A DNA stretch of 50,538 bases from Saprospiraceae bacterium (GTDB lineage Bacteria; Bacteroidota; Bacteroidia; Chitinophagales; Saprospiraceae): positions 1 through 50,538 of the forward strand of contig JALVEE010000012.1 in NCBI GenBank assembly GCA_027008645.1. The letters run 5' to 3'. A program made the translations under genes and the position numbers. Of the stretch, positions 18,194-25,968 are shown piece after piece; the stretch's first letter is position 1; the number at the start of each line of letters is the position of its first letter. A model generated the notes under the pieces. The model saw only the letters and a list, made by a program, of their open reading frames with translations, was not told where the DNA came from and did not search any database.

Positions 18194-20056
18194 ATAATCC
18201 AGTTTTTCCATCAGAAGCTCCCAATGATTTTCCAATCGGACTATTTCTTTATTCAGAGAATCCAGTTTAGCACTTAATTCCGCTATTTTACCCGGATCTT
18301 CTTCCGTATTATGTTCAAAAATACTTAATATTTTTTGTTTTTCCTCTTCTTTATTCTCTATTGATTTCAGAGTTCTGTTTATTTCATTGTTGATTTGCTT
18401 TTTTTCTTTTCTAATCAAATTTTTATCCTTAACAGATTGATTTTCCGTTGTTTTATTCTCATCAGAATTCTTTTCCTGTTTCAGAAACTGACGGTATTCA
18501 GTAAACGTTCCGTTAAAATCTTTAACTCTCCCCTTTCCAGACATAATGAAAAGATGATCGGTCAATTTATCCATAAAATATCTGTCATGTGTAATTATTA
18601 TCAGATTTCCTTTAAATCCCAAAAGATATTCTTCCAGAATATTCAATGTAATAATATCAAGATCATTTGTCGGTTCATCAAGAATAAGAAAATTTGGATT
18701 TTTCATCAATACGGTCAATAACTGAAGTCTTCTTTTTTCCCCACCGCTTAGCTGTGAAATATAAACCTGTTGATGTTTTCTTGAAAACAGGAATTTTTCA
18801 AGCAATTGTTCTGCCGTTAATTTTTTACCATTGGACATCGGCAGGTATTCTGCAATATCCCTTATCAGATCAATCACTGTTTTATCCTGATCCAAATTCA
18901 AACCCTGTTGTGCAAAATATCCGAATTGAACCGTTTCTCCGATAACCACTCTTCCTTTATCAGGCTTTAAAAGTCCTGTTATTATATTAATAAATGTAGA
19001 TTTACCCACACCATTATCTCCTACTATTCCCAGTTTTTCAAATCTTTTAAACTTATAGCTGAAATCTTCCAGGATTTTTAAATCACCGTATGATTTTTCT
19101 ATATTATAAAGTTCCAAAATCTTACCTCCCAGTCTTTTCGTTTCAATATCAATACTTATAGCATCATTGTATATAGCCTTGCTTGCTTTTTCCTTGATTT
19201 TATGTGCTCTGTCTATTCTGGATTTTGATTTTGTGCCTCGTGCTTTTGGCTGACGCCTCAACCATTCCAGTTCTTTTTTATACAGCTTTTTAAGTTTATC
19301 AATGGTTGTTGCTTCATTATGCGTCCTTTCCGCTTTCTTTTTAAGGTATTCAGAATAATTACCTGAATAAACATAAAGTTCAGCCCTGTCAAGTTCTACT
19401 ATTCTGTTGCAGGTATTTTCCAGAAAATATCTGTCGTGAGTAACCATAAAAAGAGTCAGGTTCTTTTTTCCCAAATATTCTTCCAGCCATTCTATCATAT
19501 CTACATCAAGATGGTTGGTGGGTTCATCAAGAATTACAAACTCAGGATTTTGTATTATTATCTTTGCAAGTGCAAGTCTTTTTTTCTGCCCTCCTGAGAT
19601 TTGACTTATCTTTTTATCAAGTTCGGGTATTTTTAATTTAAAAAGTATTTCTTTTATTTCATTCTCGATATTCCAGGCTTTGAGATCTTCCAATTTAGCT
19701 ATAGATTTTTCCAATTCAACATTATCGTTTTTAACCAAAGCTTCTTCATATCTTTTTATCGCTTTTATCTTCGGATCATCTGTATCAAAAATAGCATCTA
19801 TCAATGTGGATTCGTTGTCGAAATAAGGATCTTGTTTAAGAATAGCTATGGTAATATCTTTATTGACAAGAATTTTAGCATTTTCACCTTCAGGGCTTTC
19901 TTCTCCTGATATCACTCTGAGAAGAGTTGATTTTCCACTACCGTTTTTAGCTATTAAACCTATCTTATCTCCTTTATTAATACTGAGATTTATTTTATCA
20001 AAGAGAATTTTATCTCCATAGGATTTGCTTACATTTTCTAAAAGGAGGTAGTTCAT
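18173..20056 (-). CDS. ABC-F family ATPase, Uup-like
   Basis: A 627-residue soluble protein with two ABC domains. Domain 1: Walker A GLIAKNGSGKSTLL, signature ISGGQKKRLALAK, Walker B FVILDEPTNHLD. Domain 2: Walker A GIVGDNGVGKSTF, signature LSGGEKRRLQLL, Walker B FLILDEPTNDLD. The linker contains the Arg/Lys-rich P-site region ELEWLRRQPKARGTKSKSRI. The C-terminal 80 residues form a coiled coil (NRTLKSIENKEEEKQKIL..., SLNKEIVRLENHWELLMEKL), which points to Uup rather than EttA. There are no membrane helices; these proteins act on ribosomes or DNA. A TACTTTTG -7 box lies at 20082-20089 on the minus strand. Confidence 0.9.
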   Translation of the reverse strand: MNYLLLENVSKSYGDKILFDKINLSINKGDKIGLIAKNGSGKSTLLRVISGEESPEGENAKILVNKDITIAILKQDPYFDNESTLIDAIFDTDDPKIKAIKRYEEALVKNDNVELEKSIAKLEDLKAWNIENEIKEILFKLKIPELDKKISQISGGQKKRLALAKIIIQNPEFVILDEPTNHLDVDMIEWLEEYLGKKNLTLFMVTHDRYFLENTCNRIVELDRAELYVYSGNYSEYLKKKAERTHNEATTIDKLKKLYKKELEWLRRQPKARGTKSKSRIDRAHKIKEKASKAIYNDAISIDIETKRLGGKILELYNIEKSYGDLKILEDFSYKFKRFEKLGIVGDNGVGKSTFINIITGLLKPDKGRVVIGETVQFGYFAQQGLNLDQDKTVIDLIRDIAEYLPMSNGKKLTAEQLLEKFLFSRKHQQVYISQLSGGEKRRLQLLTVLMKNPNFLILDEPTNDLDIITLNILEEYLLGFKGNLIIITHDRYFMDKLTDHLFIMSGKGRVKDFNGTFTEYRQFLKQEKNSDENKTTENQSVKDKNLIRKEKKQINNEINRTLKSIENKEEEKQKILSIFEHNTEEDPGKIAELSAKLDSLNKEIVRLENHWELLMEKLDYLESESN

Positions 20057-20609
20057 ATTCCGGATTTTTCAAATTGAAATGCAAAAGTACGCAAATATTT
20101 TTACAAATGCTTATCTATCCATTCCCGGGTGTATTTCATTTTTTCCGGATTTCAAAAATTGTTTGTTTTCGTATCGATACTATATAATTGTTATTTATAT
20201 TACAAACTAACCCGCTTCTTTTTTATCCTCATCCTAATCCTCACCCTAACCCTCTCCTTTTATAAATATCACGCTCAACTTTTTACCGGAAAGGAAAAGG
20301 AGAGGGGAAATTGTATTTAGTCGTTAAAGATAACTTTTAGACGTTTATGTTTGTGATTGAACTATAGAAATACCTTAAAAAGTTAAATACCTTGCCGTTA
20401 TAACACCCTATAAAAAAGAATAAGTTGCACCACGTAAAAAATAACTTTATATAGTTTGATAAAGTGTAAATATTTAAGTTGATTATCATCATTTTGCGTT
20501 TTATTATTCGTGCATTCGTGGCTTTTAAAACCCGGTTAATTAAGTATCAAGTATATATATGCATTTATTTTTTGCGTGGCGCATTACCGAAAATAGGGGT
20601 TATATAAAA
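20057..20609. other. Repeat-bearing spacer
   Basis: No credible gene in about 550 bases. The left part holds the ABC-F promoter and a 12-bp inverted repeat at 20250-20306. Near 20505-20520 is 'cgtgcattcgtggct', which resembles the 1052-1070 spacer segment. The remainder is AT-rich with no further structure that I can support. Confidence 0.5.
20250..20306. repeat. 12-bp inverted repeat, MITE-like
   Basis: CCCTCTCCTTTT (20250-20261) and AAAAGGAGAGGG (20295-20306) are perfectly complementary with a 33-base centre. The preceding 'cctcaccctaac' tract belongs to a type of repeat seen in spacers of many bacteria, which I state from general recollection. Confidence 0.5.
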
Positions 20610-21149
20610 TTATTCATTTGAAACTTTTGAATTTGTGAGTCCGGAATTGTTTTTCATTTCTATATCAAGTGTTTTTGTTTTAGTATTTACAAATCCCATT
20701 TTAGACGAATCCAATAAAAGTTTCAAGTGATTTATTTTGGAGTTATAAATATATGAAGGTTCCAGTCCGGTGGCTGAAAGAGTCAATGAATCCCGCTCGA
20801 TATCATACAAATCGCATTTTTCTGCCGATACGCTTATGTAAACTACAGACATTGGTATTTGGACTATTACAGAGGATTTGACATTTACATATAATGATTT
20901 GCGTATCGTTATTGTATTGTAATAATCAATATATTTCACCAATAGACTATCTCCTCCTATAATTTTTGCATTGGCATCCCCATTTACAGTCAAAAACAAA
21001 CTGTCGATTTCAGGTTCTATAAACAATGTTTTTCGATTGGACTGCGATTTGTAATCTTTGGCATTCATTATCCCAATAGCAAAACTCGAAAATATCAATA
21101 CTATAATAAATAAATATACTGCCAGCAATAGTTTATTACTTGTTTTCAT
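20610..21149 (-). CDS. Membrane-anchored protein of the GntR/ABC operon
   Basis: 179 residues; not assigned to a family with confidence. One N-terminal transmembrane helix (LLLAVYLFIIVLIFSSFAIGI) precedes about 150 residues of short beta strands (DSLFLTVNGDANAKIIGGDSLLVKYID, VIVQIPMSVVYISVSAEKCDLYDI, LTLSATG, IDSSKMGF-type repeats) that suggest an exported beta-solenoid similar to DUF2807 adhesin-like domains. The ATG lies inside the last codons of the GntR gene (14-base overlap), so it is translated with it. It is likely a partner of the ABC transporter on the outer face of the membrane; this is inference from position. Confidence 0.65.
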   Translation of the reverse strand: MKTSNKLLLAVYLFIIVLIFSSFAIGIMNAKDYKSQSNRKTLFIEPEIDSLFLTVNGDANAKIIGGDSLLVKYIDYYNTITIRKSLYVNVKSSVIVQIPMSVVYISVSAEKCDLYDIERDSLTLSATGLEPSYIYNSKINHLKLLLDSSKMGFVNTKTKTLDIEMKNNSGLTNSKVSNE

Positions 21150-21513
21150 TTTGATTTGTTTTATGATTTTTATAAAGTTTTTTCAGATCTTCAATAGTGA
21201 TTCCCAATATCTCCATTGTATTGAAAATACCGGGCAATTCCTCTTTGGTAAATTCATTGTACTTTATCTCAATGGCATTTTTCAAGGCATTCTCAGCGAT
21301 AAAATATCCAATTCCTCTTTTATTAAAAATAATATCTTTGTCCTGTAAATATGCATAAGCCCGCATAACCGTATTGGGGTTGACTCCCAATTGTATGGCA
21401 AGTTCCCTTACCGACATAATTCTGTCACCGAAAATGTATTTCTCCGATATAATATTATCGAGAAAATATTCGGCTATCTGAACATAAATAGGTTTTCTAT
21501 TATTGAAATTCAT
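21136..21513 (-). CDS. Short GntR-family repressor, YtrA-type
   Basis: 125 residues when begun at the ATG at 21511-21513 (MNFNNRKPIYVQIAEYFLDNI). The winged helix is plain: KPIYVQIAEYF, GDRIMSVRELAIQLGVNPNTVMRAYAYLQDKDIIFNKRGIGYFI. The protein ends after a short helical tail (about 50 residues) without a large ligand domain, as in the YtrA subfamily, which controls ABC transporters encoded beside it. Its ATG overlaps the permease stop (ATGA). The operator candidate is at 23146-23169. Good confidence for family, moderate for subfamily. Confidence 0.88.
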   Translation of the reverse strand: MNFNNRKPIYVQIAEYFLDNIISEKYIFGDRIMSVRELAIQLGVNPNTVMRAYAYLQDKDIIFNKRGIGYFIAENALKNAIEIKYNEFTKEELPGIFNTMEILGITIEDLKKLYKNHKTNQNENK

Positions 21514-22280
21514 ATTTCTTTTTCTTTTAGTTTTAAATAACCGGCAATCCAAAATGTTATCATCAACCCGTACATCACAAGATATTTTAGTATGATTACC
21601 GGAAAGATATTTTCAGCCGGAAGCACTATTGTTCCCCCTCCCGATATTTTATTACCATTGTAGGAAAAAGCATAATTTTTCAAAAAATACAGAGAAATTA
21701 AAATTATTATACCTATCCCCAATATTGATGATATTGCTATTAGTGTAGTCTTAAAATGCGGCACTTTCCGGTATGTAGCAGCTCCAAGCAGATATAATGC
21801 ATTTAAATTAAAATATATCAAAATTAAATTGAAATAAATATCAGGATCAAAGTATAAATAAGATTGTATATAATCCGGATTGAACAAATTGAAAATATAT
21901 ACAACAGCATAATTCAATATAAAAAACATAATTGTATATAGAAATAAAAATCCGAAAGAACTCAACAACCAAAATGATAAATATTTTTCCAAAATTGAAG
22001 AAGGAAGTATTAGATAATTGACAGCTTTTTCCGTTTTTCTTAGCGCAGGAAAAGAAAATCCGGCAAAAACCACACCCAATATAAACAATCCAATATAATA
22101 ATATATCCACATTGATTTGCTTAAAATAATAATTCCGGGAGTAGAATTGATTATCTCAAGTAGCAGGAAAATCAATTCAACAAACAAGAAAATTAAAATA
22201 GTATTTAGTACAATCCTGATGTTTTCGGTGAAATCCTTTTGAATTACCAAGCCGAATCTTTTAAAATTAAATTGTAACAT
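21510..22280 (-). CDS. ABC transporter membrane subunit
   Basis: 256 residues from the ATG at 22278-22280, which overlaps the last 14 bases of the ATPase gene. Six probable transmembrane helices are visible: ILIFLFVELIFLLLEI, WIYYYIGLFILGVVFAGF, FLFLYTIMFFILNYAVVYIF, LILIYFNLNALYLLGAA, LIAISSILGIGIIILISLYF and IILKYLVMYGLMITFWIAGYL. No conserved permease motif is recognised, but position between ATPase and YtrA-type repressor, and topology, fit an ABC-2-like permease. Substrate unknown. Confidence 0.72.
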   Translation of the reverse strand: MLQFNFKRFGLVIQKDFTENIRIVLNTILIFLFVELIFLLLEIINSTPGIIILSKSMWIYYYIGLFILGVVFAGFSFPALRKTEKAVNYLILPSSILEKYLSFWLLSSFGFLFLYTIMFFILNYAVVYIFNLFNPDYIQSYLYFDPDIYFNLILIYFNLNALYLLGAATYRKVPHFKTTLIAISSILGIGIIILISLYFLKNYAFSYNGNKISGGGTIVLPAENIFPVIILKYLVMYGLMITFWIAGYLKLKEKEI

Positions 22281-23133
22281 AATTATCGCTTTTGATGTTG
22301 TTAAATGTGTTATTGATTTTTTCACTATCGTTTATTACTGCATTAAACAATAATTCCAAGTCGGGATATGTATTTTGACTGAATACATTCTTGCCAACAA
22401 TTCTGTATGTACCCAATTGCAATTCCTTATAAATAATATCACTTTCATCAATACCCAATTCTTCATTATCACCAAAAACAAGGGTTTCGGAAATATCTTT
22501 CAGATTGGCTGAAAATCTTAATTTTCCCTGATTGATAATGGATATATTGTCGATAATATCTTCAATATCTTTGACTTGATGCGTGGAAATAATAAATATC
22601 CTTTTGTCATCAACCAAACTTGCAAGTATTTTTCTAAACTGTACCTTAGACGGAATATCAAGCCCGTTTGTGGGTTCATCCATCAGTAAAACAGCAGTAT
22701 TGCAGGCAAGACCGAAAGCCAATAAAAATTTCTTTTTTTGCCCTAAGGATAGTTTGGTTATTATAGAATGACGGGCAACTTCAAATTCAGTGAGATAATA
22801 TTCAAATTGTGTATCTTGAAAATTTTGATAAAATGGAGAATACAATCGGATATACGAATCAATCGAAATCGAAGGAAAATCGAACTCCTCCGGTATAAGA
22901 AAAATTTTTGATAAATACGCCGGCAATCGTCCGCTTGAATCAACACTGTCAATCAAAATACTTCCGGCTTGAGGATATCGCAATCCCGATATCAATTTCA
23001 TCAATGTGGTTTTTCCCGAACCGTTTTTGCCCAATAATCCGTATATGGAACCGGGATTGAATTTCATTGTCAAATTTTCAAATAATTTTTTGTTTTTGGT
23101 ATAAGCAAATTCAAGGTTTTTTATCTCTATCAT
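22267..23133 (-). CDS. ABC transporter ATP-binding protein, YtrB-like
   Basis: 288 residues, one ABC domain. Walker A GLLGKNGSGKTTLMKLISG, Q-loop area, signature LSLGQKKKFLLAFGLA, Walker B AVLLMDEPTNGLD and switch His in IISTHQVKDIEDIID; the remaining 90 residues form a C-terminal extension. The signature LSLGQ (rather than LSGGQ) is common in ABC-2-type exporters. It is the first gene of the four-gene operon, with its ATG 12 bases from the operator palindrome. The organisation ATPase-permease-repressor resembles the YtrABC type of cell-envelope-stress transporter, though the B. subtilis gene order differs. Confidence 0.88.
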   Translation of the reverse strand: MIEIKNLEFAYTKNKKLFENLTMKFNPGSIYGLLGKNGSGKTTLMKLISGLRYPQAGSILIDSVDSSGRLPAYLSKIFLIPEEFDFPSISIDSYIRLYSPFYQNFQDTQFEYYLTEFEVARHSIITKLSLGQKKKFLLAFGLACNTAVLLMDEPTNGLDIPSKVQFRKILASLVDDKRIFIISTHQVKDIEDIIDNISIINQGKLRFSANLKDISETLVFGDNEELGIDESDIIYKELQLGTYRIVGKNVFSQNTYPDLELLFNAVINDSEKINNTFNNIKSDNYVTI

Positions 23134-23145
23134 AATTATTGTTTT

Positions 23146-23178
23146 AGTGTATTACTATACTAATACACTGCAAATATA
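23146..23178 (-). promoter_or_regulatory. YtrA-type operator beside a -7 promoter box
   Basis: AGTGTATTA (23146-23154) and TAATACACT (23161-23169) form a perfect 9-bp inverted repeat with a 6-base centre, i.e. AGTGTA-N12-TACACT. The known YtrA operator of Bacillus subtilis is AGTGTA-N13-TACACT, as I recall it, so the half-sites match exactly and the spacing is one base shorter. Directly upstream on the minus strand, 23178-23170 reads TATATTTGC, a perfect -7 box. Bound repressor would cover the transcription start, giving autoregulation of the whole operon. Confidence 0.72.
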
Positions 23179-23247
23179 TAAAGAAAATAATAAAAACCAA
23201 AGAAAATTAGAATTATTTTGAAAAAAAAGTATCAGTGAAAGCCGTTT

Positions 23248-24075
23248 TTACAAATATTCATCTATCCATTCCCCAAGCAAATTAATCAAAACCGGCTCTG
23301 ATTTTTTTACAGTATTCACAACATCCTGATGAGTTGTCTTTTTAATTCTTTCAGGTGGATAACATTCATTAGAGACCATAGAAAATCCCCCGACTTTAAT
23401 TCCACCGTGGACTGCAGCTATTGTTTCAAACACAGTTGACATACCTATTAAATCAGCTCCTACACGATATATCATTGTATATTCGGCAGGTGTTTCCAAA
23501 CTGGGACCCTGCAATGCTAGATAGACCCCCTCTTTGATATTATAAGATTGTCTTTTTGCTATTTTTTTTATTTGATCTCTGAATTCAGAATCATAAGCAT
23601 TGGACATATCAGGAAATCTGGGCCCAAATTCATCAATGTTTTTGCCTCTGAGTGGATGATCCGGAATCATATTAATATGATCTTTTATCAAGATAATATC
23701 TCCCGCATTAATATCAGGATTGATTCCTCCTGCAGCATTTGTCAATATAAGCTGCTTAATTCCTAAAAGCTGTAAAACCCTGATAGGGAAAGTTATTTCT
23801 TTTGCAGAATAGCCTTCATAATAATGAAATCTACCGGAAAAAAGATAGATCCCTTTACTTTTTCTTTTTCCTATAACCAGTTCTCCTTTATGATTTGCTA
23901 CCGTGCTAACCGGAAAATTGGGAATATCGGAATATCGAATAGAAATATCAATTTCATCAAAAAGATCTTCGCTGCTTAAACCGGATCCAAAAACGATGGC
24001 CAAATCAGGTGTAATTGATGTTTTTGATTGTATATATTTTTTTGATTCTTTTGCTTTTATTAATATATTTTTCAT
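23248..24075 (-). CDS. Purine nucleoside phosphorylase (trimeric type)
   Basis: 275 residues from the ATG at 24073-24075; an in-frame TTG 24 bases upstream overlaps the promoter region and is rejected. The enzyme cleaves purine nucleosides with phosphate, for salvage. Motifs: LAIVFGSGLS (phosphate site), NHKGELVIG, SGRFHYYEGYS, LILTNAAGGIN, GDIILIKDHINM, YLALQGPSLETPAEY (Glu for base binding), GADLIGMSTVFETIAAVHGGIKVGGFSMVSNECYP (Asn of the purine site, shown in key parts). The segment GMSTVFETIAAVHGG differs from the usual GMSTVPE form. Divergent from rimP. Confidence 0.9.
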   Translation of the reverse strand: MKNILIKAKESKKYIQSKTSITPDLAIVFGSGLSSEDLFDEIDISIRYSDIPNFPVSTVANHKGELVIGKRKSKGIYLFSGRFHYYEGYSAKEITFPIRVLQLLGIKQLILTNAAGGINPDINAGDIILIKDHINMIPDHPLRGKNIDEFGPRFPDMSNAYDSEFRDQIKKIAKRQSYNIKEGVYLALQGPSLETPAEYTMIYRVGADLIGMSTVFETIAAVHGGIKVGGFSMVSNECYPPERIKKTTHQDVVNTVKKSEPVLINLLGEWIDEYL

Positions 24076-24096
24076 ATTTTTTGTTTTGAAAACGGT

Positions 24097-24104
24097 CAAA
24101 ATTA
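24097..24104 (-). promoter_or_regulatory. -7 promoter box for purine nucleoside phosphorylase
   Basis: On the minus strand this reads TAATTTTG, matching TAnnTTTG, 21 bases before the ATG at 24075. It overlaps the alternative TTG start. Confidence 0.45.
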
Positions 24105-24133
24105 AAACTTTATCAATAATTTAATGATAATTT

Positions 24134-24165
24134 TTGATTAAATATTATAAAAGTAGTATATTTGC
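24134..24165 (+). promoter_or_regulatory. Promoter of rimP-nusA-infB
   Basis: TTG (24134-24136), a 20-base spacer and TATATTTGC (24157-24165) make a near-ideal promoter. Transcription would start near 24169, giving a leader of about 50 bases that is almost entirely taken up by the hairpin at 24181-24209. Confidence 0.7.
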
Positions 24166-24180
24166 AGCAGAATTATCGGG

Positions 24181-24209
24181 AGAGGGAACAGATTTGTTCC
24201 CTCTTTTTT
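24181..24209 (+). terminator. Terminator-like attenuator hairpin in the rimP leader
   Basis: AGAGGGAAC (24181-24189) and GTTCCCTCT (24196-24204) pair perfectly across a 6-base loop, and a run of T continues to 24209. This has the full shape of an intrinsic terminator, yet it lies downstream of the promoter and nine bases before the rimP start. NusA, encoded by the second gene, modulates pausing and termination at such hairpins, so feedback control of the operon is plausible. A 'rimP leader' RNA is described in the literature; I cannot confirm membership. Confidence 0.65.
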
Positions 24210-24217
24210 GTAAAATT

Positions 24218-24685
24218 ATGGCAATTATAGATAAAATAACAGAAGTAATAGAGGGAAAGCTCTCGGAAGATGGCTTTAAGGATTGTTATATTGTAGAGAT
24301 AAAAATAGATCAAAAATCCAGGATAAAAGTTTTTGTCGATTGTGATTCGGGTGTTCCGATCCGTAAATGTGTTAGTATAAGCAGAAGAATAGAACATTTT
24401 TTGGACGAAACCATGTTGTTGGGCGAAAAATATGTACTTGAAGTATCGTCACCAGGCATAGACCGGCCTTTAGTAAAAAGACAATATAAAAAAAATATTG
24501 GCAGAGATCTGAAAGTCATAATGAAAGAAGAAAATAAAAAAATCACCGGAACATTGAACTCTGTTGATGAAAATGGTATTGTTTTGGATGTAAATGATAA
24601 TAAAAGCAAGAAAAAAGTTGAAATAAATTTTGACGATATTAAAGAAGCAAAAGTAATTATAAAATTTAATAAAAATAAAAAATGA
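24218..24685 (+). CDS. rimP: Ribosome maturation factor RimP
   Basis: 155 residues from the ATG at 24218 (MAIIDKITEVIEGKL). An earlier in-frame ATG at 24134 lies within the promoter and would read through the leader hairpin, so it is rejected. RimP assists 30S subunit maturation. Family marks: the N-terminal alpha/beta domain with VFVDCDSGVPIRKCVSISRRIEHFLD, then LEVSSPGIDRPL and the C-terminal SH3-like barrel ITGTLNSVDENGIVLDV. The stop overlaps the nusA start (ATGA), which indicates coupled translation. Confidence 0.93.
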   Translation: MAIIDKITEVIEGKLSEDGFKDCYIVEIKIDQKSRIKVFVDCDSGVPIRKCVSISRRIEHFLDETMLLGEKYVLEVSSPGIDRPLVKRQYKKNIGRDLKVIMKEENKKITGTLNSVDENGIVLDVNDNKSKKKVEINFDDIKEAKVIIKFNKNKK

Positions 24686-25923
24686 ATTTAATAGAATCGT
24701 TTTCTGAATTCAAAGCCGGAAAGAATATAGACCGGCCAACTTTGGTCAGGGTTTTGGAAGATGTGTTTCGTACACTTATTAAAAAAAGGTATGGTTCAGA
24801 TGATAATTTTGAGGTTATTGTAAATACAACTAACGGTGACTTGGAATTGTGGAAAGTGAGAGAGGTGGTACCGGATGGAGAAGTCACAGATGAATTGACT
24901 CAGATTTCTTTTTCAGAGGCACAGTTGATAGATGAAGATTATGAAATTGGTGAAGAATGCTACGAAAAGATAGATGTTGAAGATTTTGGAAGAAGGGCTA
25001 TTATGGCTGCACGTCAAACATTAGTTTCAAGGATTACAGAACTGGAAAAAGAAGATATATTCAAAAAATATAAAGGAAGAATCGGAGAATTGGTTTTAGG
25101 TGAAGTTGGGCAGATAATGAAAAGAGAGCTTTTGATCATTGATGATGCTACCGGAAATGAATTGATATTACCCAGAAACGAAATGATAAAAGGAGATTTT
25201 TTCCGCAAAGGTGATATGATAAAAGCGGTTATCAGGGATGTTGAAATGAAAAATAATAGTCCTGTTATTATTATTTCGCGTACAGATAGTTCTTTCCTTG
25301 AAAAATTGATGGAACAAGAAGTTCCTGAAATAGAAGACGGATTGATTACAATAAAAAATATAGTAAGAATTCCGGGTGTTAGAGCAAAGGTAGCAGTAGA
25401 ATCTTATGATGACCGTATAGATCCCGTAGGTGCTTGTGTCGGCATGAAAGGTTCAAGGATTCATGGTATAGTCCGCGAATTAAGAAATGAAAATATCGAT
25501 ATTATCAATTTCACAAACAATACAACACTATATATCCAACGTGCATTGACACCTGCTAAAATATCCAGTATTGATCTGGATGATGAAAATAAAAAAGCAG
25601 CCGTTTATCTGAAACCCGATCAGGTATCACTTGCTATCGGCAAAAATGGTGCTAATATTAAATTAGCCAGTAAACTTACCGGTTATGAAATTGATATTTA
25701 CAGGGAAGTAGATGAAACTGTAGTTGATGATGTTGATCTGGATGAATTCAAAGATGAAATAGATGAGTGGATTATAGATCAATTTAAAAACATAGGTTGC
25801 GATACAGCAAGAAGTGTATTGGAATTGAGCAGAGAGGAATTATTGAGAAGAACAGATTTGGAAGAAGAAACAATTGATGAAGTACTAAGTATTTTACAAT
25901 CTGAGTTTGAAGAAAATCAATAA
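24682..25923 (+). CDS. nusA: Transcription termination/antitermination factor NusA
   Basis: 413 residues. N-terminal RNA-polymerase-binding domain (LIESFSEFKAGKNIDRPTLV), S1 domain (KYKGRIGELVLGEVGQIM...), KH1 with PGVRAKVAVESYD and DPVGACVGMKGSRIHGIVREL, KH2 with DQVSLAIGKNGANIKLASKLTGYEIDI, and a short acidic helix-hairpin tail (CDTARSVLELSREELLRRTDLEEETID). The long C-terminal acidic repeats of E. coli NusA are absent, as is normal in this phylum. It binds the elongation complex and pause hairpins, possibly the one in its own operon leader. Very secure. Confidence 0.96.
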   Translation: MNLIESFSEFKAGKNIDRPTLVRVLEDVFRTLIKKRYGSDDNFEVIVNTTNGDLELWKVREVVPDGEVTDELTQISFSEAQLIDEDYEIGEECYEKIDVEDFGRRAIMAARQTLVSRITELEKEDIFKKYKGRIGELVLGEVGQIMKRELLIIDDATGNELILPRNEMIKGDFFRKGDMIKAVIRDVEMKNNSPVIIISRTDSSFLEKLMEQEVPEIEDGLITIKNIVRIPGVRAKVAVESYDDRIDPVGACVGMKGSRIHGIVRELRNENIDIINFTNNTTLYIQRALTPAKISSIDLDDENKKAAVYLKPDQVSLAIGKNGANIKLASKLTGYEIDIYREVDETVVDDVDLDEFKDEIDEWIIDQFKNIGCDTARSVLELSREELLRRTDLEEETIDEVLSILQSEFEENQ

Positions 25924-25968
25924 GACTTTAATTTTAAAGTAAAATATATTAAGAATTAAATATTAAGA

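Noticed and set aside
24134-24217. N-terminal extension of RimP starting at 24134
   Set aside because: The extension is encoded by the promoter and the leader hairpin and does not resemble RimP.
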